Part shown: positions 38,548-48,859 of the stretch, one piece after another
Layout: each line of letters begins with the position of its first letter
Position numbering within the stretch: position 1 is the stretch's first letter
Source: Cymbomonas tetramitiformis
Lineage: Eukaryota > Chlorophyta > Pyramimonadophyceae > Pyramimonadales > Pyramimonadaceae
Assembly: GCA_001247695.2 (NCBI GenBank)
Contig: LGRX02027794.1
Coordinates: forward strand, 159,226-223,225
Length of the DNA stretch: 64,000 nt
Reading direction: 5' to 3'
The notes under the pieces: generated by a model
What the model saw: the letters and a program-made list of their open reading frames with translations, nothing else
Told to the model about the DNA's origin: nothing
Database searches by the model: none
Position numbers and translations under genes: made by a program

Positions 38548-38782
38548 CATTTACATCACTTCGTTTTAAATTTTGAATTAAATCAGATGGATTTATAAAT
38601 GAAGTTTGTGAAATTGAATTATAAAAGTCCACAGAATTCTGAGAAGGTGCAGTCATTGAATAATTTTTTGATGCTAAATTAGAATACCCTTTAAAAATTG
38701 ATTTATTTGATGCAGCATTTTTAAACCCTGATTCATTTAAACAATATTGTCTAACAATATCATCAGTCAAAATCTTTCTCAT
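38548..38782 (-). pseudogene. Viral gene interrupted by LTR element B, 5' part
   Basis: It starts MRKILTDDIVRQYCLNESGF at 38782 and runs 78 codons, Ser/Asn-rich, into the retrotransposon. See 36567-36747 for the rest. Position next to the integrase group and on the same strand suggests co-expression with it. No domain is recognised. Confidence 0.55.
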
Positions 38783-38811
38783 ATTATATATATTATATAT
38801 ATTATATAAAA

Positions 38812-39009
38812 TTATCGTCTTCGTCTATTTTGTTGCCTATCGGCTGGATGAGGTGCTCTTAAAATTCTTCCAAAACGTCTTAATTGACCACTAGCTTTGC
38901 ATTGAATTTGATTTCCAAGCGGACGACCTGATGGTGCAGGGTCCTTGTACCCACAATAAATTCTATTATTAAGTCTTCGTTGAGCTTGTGTTTGATTTGC
39001 TCTTACCAT
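38812..39009 (-). CDS. Small basic viral protein (MVRANQ), about 65 aa
   Basis: The best start is ATG at 39007-39009 (MVRANQTQAQRRLNNRIYCG), directly after an AT-rich TATATATATAAT stretch; the longer frame begins inside the integrase 3' end. The protein is Arg/Gln-rich with a conserved-looking core (YKDPAPSGRPLGNQ, RRFGRILRAP). It is likely a nucleic-acid-binding or core protein. I do not recognise the family. Confidence 0.5.
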   Translation of the reverse strand: MVRANQTQAQRRLNNRIYCGYKDPAPSGRPLGNQIQCKASGQLRRFGRILRAPHPADRQQNRRRR

Positions 39010-39040
39010 AATTATATATATATAATCTAATTTAAAAAAA

Positions 39041-40192
39041 TTATCGTAAATCAATTTCTGTTTCATTATCTTTATTATTTTTATTTTGACTTCGTGTTCT
39101 TTTAGAAATTCTATTGGAAGATGAAACTCCTTCTTTCTTCAAAGTTCTTTCTTTTTTATTTTGTTTAACTACTAATTCTTTTACCGTGGGCTCATTAGTC
39201 TTTTTGTTAGAAGCATTTCCTTTGACTTCTAATAATTCTCTTGGTTTATATCGTCTAGCTAAAGTCTCATTACCATCCTCAATAACATAACTTAATCCTT
39301 TTATTGATTTTACTTTATATATTTTTGTAGACCATTTTTGAGACTCTTTATCAAATGTTTTAGTTTTAATTTTAATTCTTACTTTATCTCCAGGTTTTAT
39401 ACCTACTTTTTCAAGAAGTTCGGTCAATTTATTTCTTTTTAATAAAATATTTCTAATTATTTTTGTATATGACATATTATCAGGCGCGGACCTATTAATA
39501 TTTCCAACATTTTGTGTGCTATTATAATTTTTAACAATAGAGTCTAAATAATCAACCCAATTCACGCTATCTTTACTTGCAGAGTTCGCTTCTAATTTTA
39601 TTTTCAATGTTTTATTGAATCTTTCAATCATACCCATAGTTGAATGGTCATCAGGCTCATTTAAATAGTGTTCAATATCATTGTCTTTTAATAACTTTTT
39701 CATAGCTTTGTTCGTAAATTCTGATCCATTATCAGTTGTCAATACATTCATTTTTGAATCTTTTATTAATTTTTTAAAAACCGGTATAATTCCCTCAGCA
39801 CTTTCAATGTTTTTATTATTTTTATCTTTGACCGTTTTTTATTTGAGTGCATATGCATAAGCCGTTCTTGTGTTTACATTAATAGCCGTTAAAATTACAG
39901 AAAATCCTCTATTTTGTCTTTTAACATTTGGTTTAAATGCTAAATCAGCTTGAATATAATTTTTATTAGGGTCTTTACCATAAATAGGAAACAATTCTTT
40001 TCTATTCAATTTCTTTTTTTGAGAAAATGTTTGATTAAGCTCAGTGGCTTCAATAGCTTCTTTGACTTGCTTTTCGGTAACTTTATACCCACGAGATTTT
40101 AATTTAGTTGTAAATGATGATACACCACTCAATCCTATTTCAGGATCTAAATAAAACTTTTGTATTTCTTTTTCAGAAATTGATTTACTCAT
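39041..40192 (-). pseudogene. rve-type (retroviral-like) integrase, one in-frame stop
   Basis: The two frames 40192-39839 and 39751-39041 are in the same phase, divided by a single TAA (39839-39841) with an open frame on both sides, about 383 residues in all. The catalytic triad is complete: D in YIQADLAF, D in LTTDNGSEF, E in MIERFNKTL. A C-terminal SH3/chromo-like part follows (PGDKVRIKIKTKTF...KWSTKIYKVKSI) and a basic tail. It would catalyse insertion of the viral ends with a 6-bp staggered cut, matching the TGGGAA duplication. The TAA lies between the first and second catalytic Asp, so the truncated product would be inactive. Confidence 0.85.
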
Positions 40193-40210
40193 TGTTTAAT
40201 ATAATAAACC

Positions 40211-43200
40211 TTATTTATTGTCACTAACAATATCTTTGTGTCCCCAAGGTATTATATTAAATGTTTCCAACTGAATAAAACCTTTATCATAATTAAAAGA
40301 AAATGATTTTGTTTCACCTCTTGTTTCAATTCCAAGAGCTGCATATTGTTTATCGGTAAGTGATGATTTTTTAGGCTTTCTTAAAACATCATATTTTATT
40401 TCGATTACTTTGTTTTGTTCATTTAACATCATATTTGTTATTTCATTATGATTTAGACTTTGTGAATTTTGAAAATTTAATGAAAATCCTTTCACTTTAG
40501 TCATTGTTGTTCCATCATCAAATAATAATGAATATGATTTTGGTGCTGTGGCTACATACTCAATGCATTTTTAATATATTTTCTTCTCATCATCATGCAA
40601 TTCGTCAGTCAATTCGCCTAAATAATCTCCTAATTGTTCGTTGTAAATATACATATTTGTTTTGTTTTCAACATAAATCACTGAGTCCGTATCGTGATAT
40701 AATACATTTTCAAACCCTATATCATCCATTAAATTGTATAATTTAATTCGTGCATAAGCGGTAGTAAAAACACCAATAACTTCATTCACACTAAAATTAG
40801 TTTCGGCATATTCATCTAATATATTAAATCCTATATGATATTTCACATCATCATTTATTTGTGGAATAGGTTGAATAACAACATTATCATTTCTAGAATC
40901 TGATAAAATGTCATATACCTCAGCATTGTTGCAATATTTATTTTGTCTTTTGTTAGGTTTCAAGCAATATCTTCCCCACAAATTATTAAGAAAAGTTTGG
41001 CTATGGTTCTCATTCCATTATTTTTAAATATATTTTCTTTGTTTAACAATATTCCTTCTTTCTCAAAATATTTTTTTATATACAAATTTTTATCTTCGTC
41101 ATTTTGTACCCACTCAGGATAATCGTTTGCCTCTTGTTTTATTTTCAAAAAAGTATTAATAAAACTTTCAAATATTTTATAAGATGTATTTTCCCAGTGT
41201 ACAACTTGATGAATTTTTTCTATCACATAACCTTTTTTCAAAGCTAATTTTACTTCTTCAGTGCACCAAGTTCCAGTCATTTTTGTCAATGGAAATGTAA
41301 GCTTTTCCATCTTGGACTGTCCCCGGGTCCTTAATGGTAACACAGCCATTTCCAAATCATTTGGAGGAATAATGGTACACTTTATAACCCCAAAAAATTG
41401 TTCTATATTTCTTATACCTAATAAGTCGATTTCATTATATATTTTTGAAGGATGTCCAAATGGAAATAAACAATATTTTAAAACCCAAGGATACAAACTT
41501 GTAAAATCTACATACCTAATTATTTCCCCTTCCTTACATTTATGGTATAATTTTTTAGGATCTGTTCTACCACCAAATAATGCATCTCTAAAATGTATTG
41601 GTACATTATATGTATTTAAAAAATCAATAACATTTTTATCGTGCTTTCGTAATTCATTAAACTCACTTTCCCAAATGTATACGACATTGTATCCTAATTC
41701 TTTTAATTTGTCTAGCCTTTTATTTGTTTCTTCATTTAATTGAAAAAATGTTTTATTAAAGTTGTAATTCTTTCTAAACATTTTGTTTTTGTACACTTCA
41801 GGATTTCCGTGATAATAATCTCCTAAAAATTCATAAATCGTATTTGTTGCAGGGTCATAACCATCTACATATTTATGTCTTGCATTATTTCCAAAATAGA
41901 AATTAGGAATTTTGTATTCTTTTATTAAATTTTCTATTTTATTTGTATGCTTTATATATTCTAACCATTTGTCTCCTATTTTTTATTGTTGTTTTCCTTT
42001 TGTAATATTACTGAATATTGCTATTGAATTTTTGGGCATATGTATATACCTATGAATTGTTTGAGTTAAAGATGCAATAGTCAAATAACTTGTGGGGTCT
42101 ATTTTTTTATTAGTAATTTGTAAAATCATTTTTCTATATTCCATCCATCCTAATCGTAAAATTCTAACATCACTTTGACAATATTCTAAAATTTCTTTTT
42201 GCATATCAAAAGTGAATTTTTCATTCCAATAATACCAATCCAAAATTCTTTCCGGGCTTCATTTTTCATTTGATTAAAACCATAATAATGTTTATCGGGA
42301 AGTGGACCTATATATTCTTTATTTTTTGGTGTATTAAATTTGTGCGGAAAATACCCTTTTTTCTCTCCTTTCAAAGAAAATATTTTTGAAAATTTGCTAA
42401 GAGGATTTGTTAGATGTAAATAGCTGTCCATTAATGTAACATTTTGATATTTCAAATACATTATTTTACCACCATTTTGCACAATTTCGGGAATTTCATT
42501 CATTGTTGTCATTATGTATTCAACAATCAATACATAATCATATTTACTTCCATTGTGTGCAATAAAAGTAAAGTCTTTGTGTTGATTAGAAAAAAGAAAT
42601 TTGCAAGCTTCTTCAATGTTGTAATGAACAAATGATTCTCCATTTGAGTATTGTGTAACACTTAAATTGACTTCGTGCTTTCTTTCATTATATGCTTCAA
42701 AATCAGAAAATCCTATTTTTTCTTCTTCTATTATTTCTTTTGGTTTTTTCTTTGCAATATAACAAATATGATTTCTTACATCACAATATAACTTACAATT
42801 TGGACAATATTCGTGTCCACAAATATGTTGTTCTTTTCTTGTATCATATATTTGTTTACATTCACCTTTGCATTTATGAAAGTATTTACAAGCTGTCCCT
42901 TTCTTATGTAAATCATAACATTTTTTATTTAGAAATTTTATATTACATTCTTGACAATATATAGCTTGTTTCCAATCAATATATTGTTTTGTTTTCGTTT
43001 TTGAAAAATCACATAATTTGCTACGACATTTATAGCATTTTCGTTTGTAAAGTTTTCCATAAAATGCCTCAATTTTTGTAATAGGTTCAAAGTGACCAAA
43101 ACTTGAGTTAAGATGATAATAAACAAAATTCCATTCAGCCCTTTTTGGTAACCCTTCTTTTGAAGGTGGGTACATTATTGCACAACCCAAATCAGTCATT

Positions 43201-44201
43201 CCGTGAATAATTATATTTCTATCAAACTTTTCCTCAAATAAATTAATGTCATCAAATCCTATACCGTCTTCAGGATTAAATTCTAATTCTTTCATTAATT
43301 CTATGGCTTCTTTTGTTAATCTATTTCTTTTATCTTGGTGAACATTGTGATAAATGGTTGAAGATGCATTTTCTTTATAATACATTACAAGGCAAGATTT
43401 AGCAAAACATTGTTCATCTTGAATGGTAATCACACTTTTTTTGAATTTTAATTCTTGTACCGTTTTGGGCATAGGCAAAGGAGCACCTTTTCCATTTAAT
43501 TTTTTGAAATTTAATAAACAAATTGTAATTGAATTTGCACGACCTCTATCATCTCCGCTTTGAATCATTCCATCTAATTTTTCATAAAAATCAGTTTCAT
43601 TTTTTACACTAATAAAATCAGATTCTCCATTTTGAAATGATATTCCAAATTGAAAGTGTTTAACATCTTCAGAATTTTGATAACTTTTTTTGTTCATTAA
43701 TTCCATCCAATATTCTAAAGGCTTTCCCAAAAAACGATTGAAATTTATTTTCATACTTATTCCGGAATTTCCACCTTTATCAACAAATTCTTTTGTCACA
43801 TTTTTATTTGTAAATTGTTCTTCATATTCTTGCCTAGAAATCAATTCCGGTTTATTTTTCTTTTTGTCATTATCAATTTCAAACGTTTCAATTAAATCTT
43901 GTAGAACTTCCCTTTTGTGTTTTCTTGCCTTCAATTTTTTCTCAATTTCATTTTGTTCTTTAATTTCTTCATCAATGTTATCTTCTTCATCAATTTCTTC
44001 ATCAATGTTATCTTCTTCATCAATTTTTTCTTTTTCAAATTTTGTTATCTTATTCCATTGTTCTTGTGTTAATTGTTTAGAACTTGATGCACGAAAATTT
44101 CCGGCCCTATAATTTCTTATCTTTTTCAAATTTGTTTTCTTTGATTGTGTCATAGGTGCTTTGCCTTTATCTTTTTCATCTTTATTCTTTTTAGGTGACA
44201 T
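40211..44201 (-). pseudogene. Protein-primed family B DNA polymerase (pPolB), multiply disrupted
   Basis: One gene in five pieces: 42186-44201, 41983-42243, 40960-41980, 40571-40981, 40211-40570. The N-terminal 400 residues are basic/acidic, perhaps including a terminal protein; a Cys-rich zinc region follows. The exonuclease motifs are FSDFEAY, FIAHNGSKYDY and EYCQSDVRIL. An inserted domain (YVDGYDPATNTIYEFLGDYY) looks nuclease-like. The polymerase motifs are YVDFTSLYPWV (A), TIAKLFL... (B, cut by a frameshift) and YHDTDSVIY (C), then KVKGFSLNF. Disruptions are frameshifts near 42240 and 40975 and TAA codons near 41981 and 40571. It replicates linear DNA from a protein primer, fitting the TIRs. 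A CCACTTAAAGA motif precedes it. Confidence 0.88.
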
Positions 44202-44239
44202 ATTATTATAGAATATTTTTATTATACTTATAATGTAAC

Positions 44240-44256
44240 GTAATCTTTAAGTGGTA
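44240..44256 (-). promoter_or_regulatory. CCACTTAAAGA promoter motif for the DNA polymerase gene
   Basis: On the minus strand ACCACTTAAAGATTACG lies about 40-50 nt before the ATG at 44201, overlapping the 3' end of the upstream gene. Confidence 0.55.
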
Positions 44257-44579
44257 TATGTTACTTTTAATTTTTCAATGAATTTGTTTTGAATATCAAG
44301 AAGTTTGTCAAAATTTTCAGGAGACTCTTTAATTTTATTAGAAAAAATGTTTATTATTTCAATTTTGTCTATATTATGTTTTTTCAAAGTGATCATAGAT
44401 ACATTTTTATTTTCTATAATTCTTTGTATAGTCATTTGTTTTTGTAACTTTATTTTATGATTTTCGTAATATTTATTTTGGTCTCTTCTATTTGTGTCTA
44501 GGGGTTTTTTATAATAAACTTTTCCATTCTTTGATGTAACTTTAGTATACTTTGGATATGATTCACTAATGTTTTCCAT
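44247..44579 (-). CDS. Viral protein of unknown function, 110 aa
   Basis: An intact ORF starting MENISESYPKYTKVTSKNGK, basic and helical, with KLLDIQNKFIEKLKV at the end. No domain is recognised. It lies upstream of the polymerase on the same strand. Its start is 64 bp from the divergent methyltransferase start. Confidence 0.5.
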   Translation of the reverse strand: MENISESYPKYTKVTSKNGKVYYKKPLDTNRRDQNKYYENHKIKLQKQMTIQRIIENKNVSMITLKKHNIDKIEIINIFSNKIKESPENFDKLLDIQNKFIEKLKVTYTT

Positions 44580-44643
44580 TGATATAAAGTATAACCTGTT
44601 TTTTAAATTGTTTTGAAACTCACAAAAAAATAAAAGTAAAAAT

Positions 44644-45357
44644 ATGTATGAGATATATAATAATGATTGTTTTACAATTTTACCAACAATTAAAAGTAAT
44701 TCGGCAGATCTATTTATATGTGATTTGCCGTATAATCAGACTAATTGTTCTTGGGATAAAGATGTTATTGATTTGGATCAATTGTGGATACATTTAAAAA
44801 GAATAGGCAAAAAGAAATGTGTTTATATATTTACAACAACAACAAAATATGGACATAATATCATTGAAAGCAATAAAAAATGGTTTAGATACGATTTAGT
44901 CTATGAAAAAACTATGGCTTTAGGATTTTACCACGCCAATCAAATGCCTTTAAGATCACACGAAATGATATATGTATTTTATGAACGTTTACCAACTTAT
45001 AATCCAATAAAAATTGAAGGTAATAAACCATATGTTAGACAAGGGCAAGGACCTAGAACAGAATTATATACTCATTATACGGATAGGACACCTACTATAT
45101 GTTTAGATGGTAAAAGATTTCCTAGAAGTGTAATAAAGTTTTCTAATGGAAATTATAAAAGCAAACATCCTTGTGCAAAACCATATAATTTATTTGAATG
45201 GTTAATAAAAACATATTCTAATGAAAATGATTTAGTCATTGATCCTTGTTGTGGTATCGGCACTTCAGGAATTGTGTCAAAAAATTTGAATAGGAATTAT
45301 ATAGGAATTGAAATAAATAAAAAGTATTTTGATATAGCATTTGAAAACTCTTTTTAA
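44644..45357 (+). CDS. N6-adenine / N4-cytosine DNA methyltransferase (beta class)
   Basis: 237 residues, intact. Motif IV DLPYNQT (about 27-33) comes first and the AdoMet motif DPCCGIGTSG (about 200-209) last, the beta-class order (N6_N4_Mtase family). GIEINKKYFD closes the fold. It methylates the amino group of A or C in DNA. No restriction enzyme is adjacent, so a stand-alone role (self-marking, regulation) is likely. In total PLV-2 carries two methyltransferases of different type. Confidence 0.88.
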   Translation: MYEIYNNDCFTILPTIKSNSADLFICDLPYNQTNCSWDKDVIDLDQLWIHLKRIGKKKCVYIFTTTTKYGHNIIESNKKWFRYDLVYEKTMALGFYHANQMPLRSHEMIYVFYERLPTYNPIKIEGNKPYVRQGQGPRTELYTHYTDRTPTICLDGKRFPRSVIKFSNGNYKSKHPCAKPYNLFEWLIKTYSNENDLVIDPCCGIGTSGIVSKNLNRNYIGIEINKKYFDIAFENSF

Positions 45358-45915
45358 AATATAAATATGTTTTTTAGAAAAGGAGTAAAAATTATCATAT
45401 AAAAATCATATAAAATTATATAGGAATTAAAAAATAATAAAAAAATATATTTGATTTAAACATTTAAAAAACTCTTTTTAAAAATTGTAATTGTTTTTAT
45501 AAAAGATTAGAAATTATTTATAAAAATATTATAGAAATTATATAGGAAATAAAAAATAATAAAAAATATATTTGATTAAAACATTGAAAAACTCTTTTTA
45601 AAAATTGTAATTGTTTTTATAAAAGATTAGAAACTATTTATAAAAATCATATAGAAATTATATAGGAATTAAAAAATAATAAAAAAATATATTTGATTTA
45701 AACATTTAAAAAACTCTTTTTAAAAATTGTAATTGTTTTTATAAAAGATTAGAAATTATTTATAAAAATATAAAAATCATATAAAATTATATAGGAATTA
45801 AAAATAATAAAAATATATATTTGATTAAAACATTGAAAAACTCTTTTTAAAAATTTAAATTGTTTTTAGAAAAGATTAGAAATTATTAGAAAATTATTTT
45901 CTTATATATTGTAAT
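45358..45915. repeat. About 120-bp AT-rich tandem repeat, 4 copies
   Basis: Units start AAACTCTTTTTAAAAATTGT and contain GTTTTTATAAAAGATTAGAA and TATAGGAATTAAAAAATAAT, four copies and a partial with small indels. G+C is extremely low. The array lies between the methyltransferase and the basic protein genes. It could be a replication or transcription control region, or only a spacer. Confidence 0.8.
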
Positions 45916-46386
45916 ATGGGATTCAAAAAAGGTGAAAAAATTACGGACGAAGCTACTTTAGAGAGACTAAAAATAGCTAGACAAAAAGCTATGGACACTA
46001 GAAAAAAGAATGCTGATGCTAAAAAAGATATTAAACTTGCAAAAGAATTAGAAAATAAAAAAGAATTACAAGAAGCTCAAGAAAAAATTCAACAAAAAAT
46101 TAAACCTAAAATTATTCATAAATCTATTGAAAAAGAAATTCCTGAAATAAAAGAATCTTTTTAAAAAACAAAGAAAAAAAAGGAAGTTATTGTTGTTGAA
46201 AGTGATTCTAGTGAATCTAGTGATAGTGAACCTGAAGTTATAATAAAAAGATCCAAAAAATCAAAAATCAAAAATGGAAAAAATTATGAAAAAAATGAAA
46301 ATTTACAACCTCCAACTTATAATGATGTTTTAGATAACGATAAACAATTTCATAAAACATATAAATCTTTATTTCCAGAATTTTAA
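45916..46386 (+). pseudogene. Basic coiled-coil viral protein, one in-frame stop
   Basis: The first frame (MGFKKGEKITDEATLERLKI, 45916-46164, 82 residues) is strongly charged and helical. After a TAA the same frame continues with a basic run, a Ser/Asp/Glu patch (SDSSESSDSEPE), basic residues, and a PPTYNDV motif, ending at 46384-46386. PPxY is a late-domain type motif that binds host WW domains; its presence here is an observation only. The TAA probably truncates the protein. The family is not recognised. Confidence 0.5.
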
Positions 46387-46418
46387 TATTTATTATAAGG
46401 AAACTTTTGAATTTATTG

Positions 46419-47327
46419 ATGTCTTTTCAAAAAATAAATGACAAAAAATATGGAATTCAATTACCGAAAAATTCAGCATTTACTATAAACACCGAACCTG
46501 ATTTTATTCAATTTAACGGAATTATTTTGGCCGTGGCGAAAAGAGGTGTGGGTAAAACCACAGCTTTATCTAATTTATTAAGATTGATGAAAAATAATAA
46601 TGCTTTAGATAGATTAATTTTGGTGTCTCCAACATATCATAACAATAAACATTATTTCAAAGATCTTCCATTAGATGACGATATTGATGTTTTAGAGCCA
46701 ACAAAAGATGTTCCCGAAAAGATTGAAAATATATTAAATGAAGAAGCCACCGACTATGAAGAATATCACGAAAAATTGAAAAAAGAATATAAGGAATTAA
46801 TGTCGTTGTTGAAAAGAAAAGATATTAATATATATGATATTCCATCTGAATTATTATTAGAATGTTCAGATTCTGATTTTGAACCTCCAATCCATAAATA
46901 CAATGGTAAAAAGCCTATAATTGTGGTATTTTTTGATGATGTACAAGGCTCCGACGTTATGAAACCTTCTTCCAAATTAAGTAACTTAGTCATCAAACAT
47001 AGACATATGGGAAAATTAAAAGATTCTGCATTAGGGACAACTCTTTTGTTTGCTACACAATCATACACCTCAAATAGCGGTGGCCTATTGAAAGCTATTC
47101 GTGGAAATTTAACACATATGTTGGTATTTCGCAACAAAAATATGAAAGAAATTGATTGTATTTCCGAAGCATGTGCGGGTGAAATATCAAAAGAAGTGTT
47201 TGATGATGTATATAAGAAGTCAATTCAAAACCCACACGACTTTTTGTTTATTGATCTACATAAAAAACAAAATCATCCATCAGCATTTCGTAGGAATTTC
47301 AATGAATTTATTGTCCCTACAATGTAA
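46419..47327 (+). CDS. A32-type genome-packaging ATPase
   Basis: 302 residues from the ATG at 46419 (MSFQKINDKKYG); the longer frame starts at a TTG. Walker A is AKRGVGKTTAL (about residue 40), Walker B IIVVFFDDVQ (about 167-176), then LFATQSY as the sensor strand. This is the FtsK-HerA/A32 pattern of Polintons, PLVs, virophages and giant viruses. The enzyme pumps the genome into the capsid. The gene is intact. It overlaps the convergent methyltransferase gene by about 48 bp. Confidence 0.9.
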   Translation: MSFQKINDKKYGIQLPKNSAFTINTEPDFIQFNGIILAVAKRGVGKTTALSNLLRLMKNNNALDRLILVSPTYHNNKHYFKDLPLDDDIDVLEPTKDVPEKIENILNEEATDYEEYHEKLKKEYKELMSLLKRKDINIYDIPSELLLECSDSDFEPPIHKYNGKKPIIVVFFDDVQGSDVMKPSSKLSNLVIKHRHMGKLKDSALGTTLLFATQSYTSNSGGLLKAIRGNLTHMLVFRNKNMKEIDCISEACAGEISKEVFDDVYKKSIQNPHDFLFIDLHKKQNHPSAFRRNFNEFIVPTM

Positions 47328-47945
47328 ATCTTGAATTAATTCTTTCAATAATTGTGGTGGTATTACATGAGCATCATTTACACCTATATTATCTTTGGAA
47401 TTTGATGATTGTGTACGTTGGGCGGTATATAAATGCTTACCATACTTTTGTTTACTATCACAAGGCGTTAATTTATTACATATTTTCAAATTTAAACCGT
47501 TTATATTTCTCCAAATATTAGTCATTTTTCTATATGGAAAACCATATCTACAATAACGACAAGTGTGCTTATACATACATAATGGAATCATAAAGTCTCT
47601 ATGTTGTAACAAACCACCGTCGGCCGGGTTTTCAATAAACCAATATTTCGGTTCAAAGTAATTTATGATTTCAATAGTTCTTTTTACTATATTGTCGGCC
47701 AAATATAAATTCCTAGGTTTTCTTCTATGAGCTTTGGAATATTCGGTGCAAGGTGGACTAGTCCAAATTATATCAAAATCTTTTGGAAAATACTTTTCTT
47801 TATAATTCCATTGAAGAATATCTCCGTTTATTGTAGGATCGTATTTGTGAAGAATATCTAAAGTCGTGATTTCACAATGTGCGTACATTTTTTGCATTTC
47901 TTTGGAAAAGGATTTTGTCCCGCAAAAGAGCTCTAATATTTTCAT
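47280..47945 (-). CDS. C5-cytosine DNA methyltransferase
   Basis: 221 residues from MKILELFCGT (47945). Motif I ELFCGT; SPPCTEYSKA with the catalytic Cys; ENPADGG, followed by QHRDFM and a CRYCRYG cluster. Target-recognition sequence is minimal, as in the PLV-1 homolog (23403-24036), which is alike along its entire length. It methylates cytosine C5. The gene is intact, while its PLV-1 copy is frameshifted. Its start is 16 bp from that of the divergent gene at 47962. Confidence 0.87.
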   Translation of the reverse strand: MKILELFCGTKSFSKEMQKMYAHCEITTLDILHKYDPTINGDILQWNYKEKYFPKDFDIIWTSPPCTEYSKAHRRKPRNLYLADNIVKRTIEIINYFEPKYWFIENPADGGLLQHRDFMIPLCMYKHTCRYCRYGFPYRKMTNIWRNINGLNLKICNKLTPCDSKQKYGKHLYTAQRTQSSNSKDNIGVNDAHVIPPQLLKELIQDLHCRDNKFIEIPTKC

Positions 47946-47961
47946 CCTTATTGTAAACAAA

Positions 47962-48252
47962 ATGGCTTGTAATTACACAATAAGTAAACATACAAGAAAA
48001 AACGCAAAGAAATTGAATGTTTATGTGAAACTTTCAACAAATAAAAACAAGAAATTAGATGTCTTTGATAAGAAAACTAATAACAAGTTAGCTAGTATTG
48101 GTGCTTGTGGAATGTTAGACTATCCTTCTTATATCAAGTCAAAAGGAATTGAGTATGCACAAAAAAGAAGAAGACTTTACAAGCTAAGGCATAATAATGA
48201 TAGACTTGTGAAAGGCTCTAATGGATTCTATGCCGACAAGTTATTATGGTAG
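47962..48252 (+). CDS. Small viral protein with IGA-DYP-RR-Y-RH signature
   Basis: 96 residues starting MACNYTISKHTRKNAKKLNV. The order KLASIGACGMLDYPSYI, then GIEYAQKRRRLYKLRH resembles a family of small proteins of unknown function in giant viruses and their satellites (DUF5754, from memory). It is basic. It is divergently transcribed from the C5 methyltransferase through a 16-bp gap, so the two must share a promoter region. Confidence 0.6.
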   Translation: MACNYTISKHTRKNAKKLNVYVKLSTNKNKKLDVFDKKTNNKLASIGACGMLDYPSYIKSKGIEYAQKRRRLYKLRHNNDRLVKGSNGFYADKLLW

Positions 48253-48352
48253 ATATGATAAAATATAAGAAAAACTCTTTTCAAATACAAAAGAATTTTA
48301 TAGGAGTACTTGCTGTACTCAAAATATTATGACTGACTAACTATATGAACTC

Positions 48353-48376
48353 TAAACCCAAACCCAAACCCAAACT
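48353..48376. repeat. AAACCC repeat, telomere-like word
   Basis: CTAAACCCAAACCCAAACCC occurs before the gene at 48410. It is too short to call a telomere; similar TTTGGG/CCCAAA words occur in the satellite at 196-1110. Confidence 0.5.
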
Positions 48377-48409
48377 TATTCTCAAACTTTTTCGAACACC
48401 TACCACCTA

Positions 48410-48748
48410 ATGGAAACAAAGGAAGAAACTATCTCTTTAACCGAAGTAGAACTATTAAATGAAGAACAACTAGATAAGGAAGCATTGGAAAGGTTCCAAC
48501 AAAACTATTGTGTACACCGAAGGCCTCATGCCACACCGGCATTACACAAGTGTTGGGAGTGTTGTAGGCATGTTTGTATGGAGTGTGCGATGTACAACCA
48601 CAACAACGACAAAGGTAATATGAAGACTTTCAAGATCGCAAACTTCTACGACAAGGACATGTGTTTATGTGCGGGATGCGTAGAATACTTCAACTACAAG
48701 TTAGAATACCGTAGGGTTAATATGCTTGATCCCCCTTTTAGGAAATAG
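48410..48748 (+). CDS. Cys-rich zinc-binding-like protein, 112 aa
   Basis: The start is acidic (METKEETISLTEVELLNEEQ). Cys/His pairs follow: CVHRRPHATPALHKCWECC, CMECAMYNHNN and CLCAGC, enough for two zinc sites in a treble-clef or B-box-like fold. No standard RING spacing is seen. It is probably a small regulatory viral protein, analogous to the other Cys-rich genes of both PLVs. Confidence 0.55.
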   Translation: METKEETISLTEVELLNEEQLDKEALERFQQNYCVHRRPHATPALHKCWECCRHVCMECAMYNHNNDKGNMKTFKIANFYDKDMCLCAGCVEYFNYKLEYRRVNMLDPPFRK

Positions 48749-48859
48749 AAACAAAAGAAAACTAAATTGCGCAAACACAAATACCAAGTATATTACACTA
48801 GCATAGTAATAATAACAATATTGTTCTTGTCTAAGTCTTGTGCTAGTATTGCTATTGAG

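Noticed and set aside
39839..46386. Alternative genetic code (TAA = Gln) to explain in-frame TAA codons
   Set aside because: Intact genes such as the lipase neighbours and the MCP end at TAA just before the next gene, and several breaks are frameshifts, so decay or errors explain the data better.
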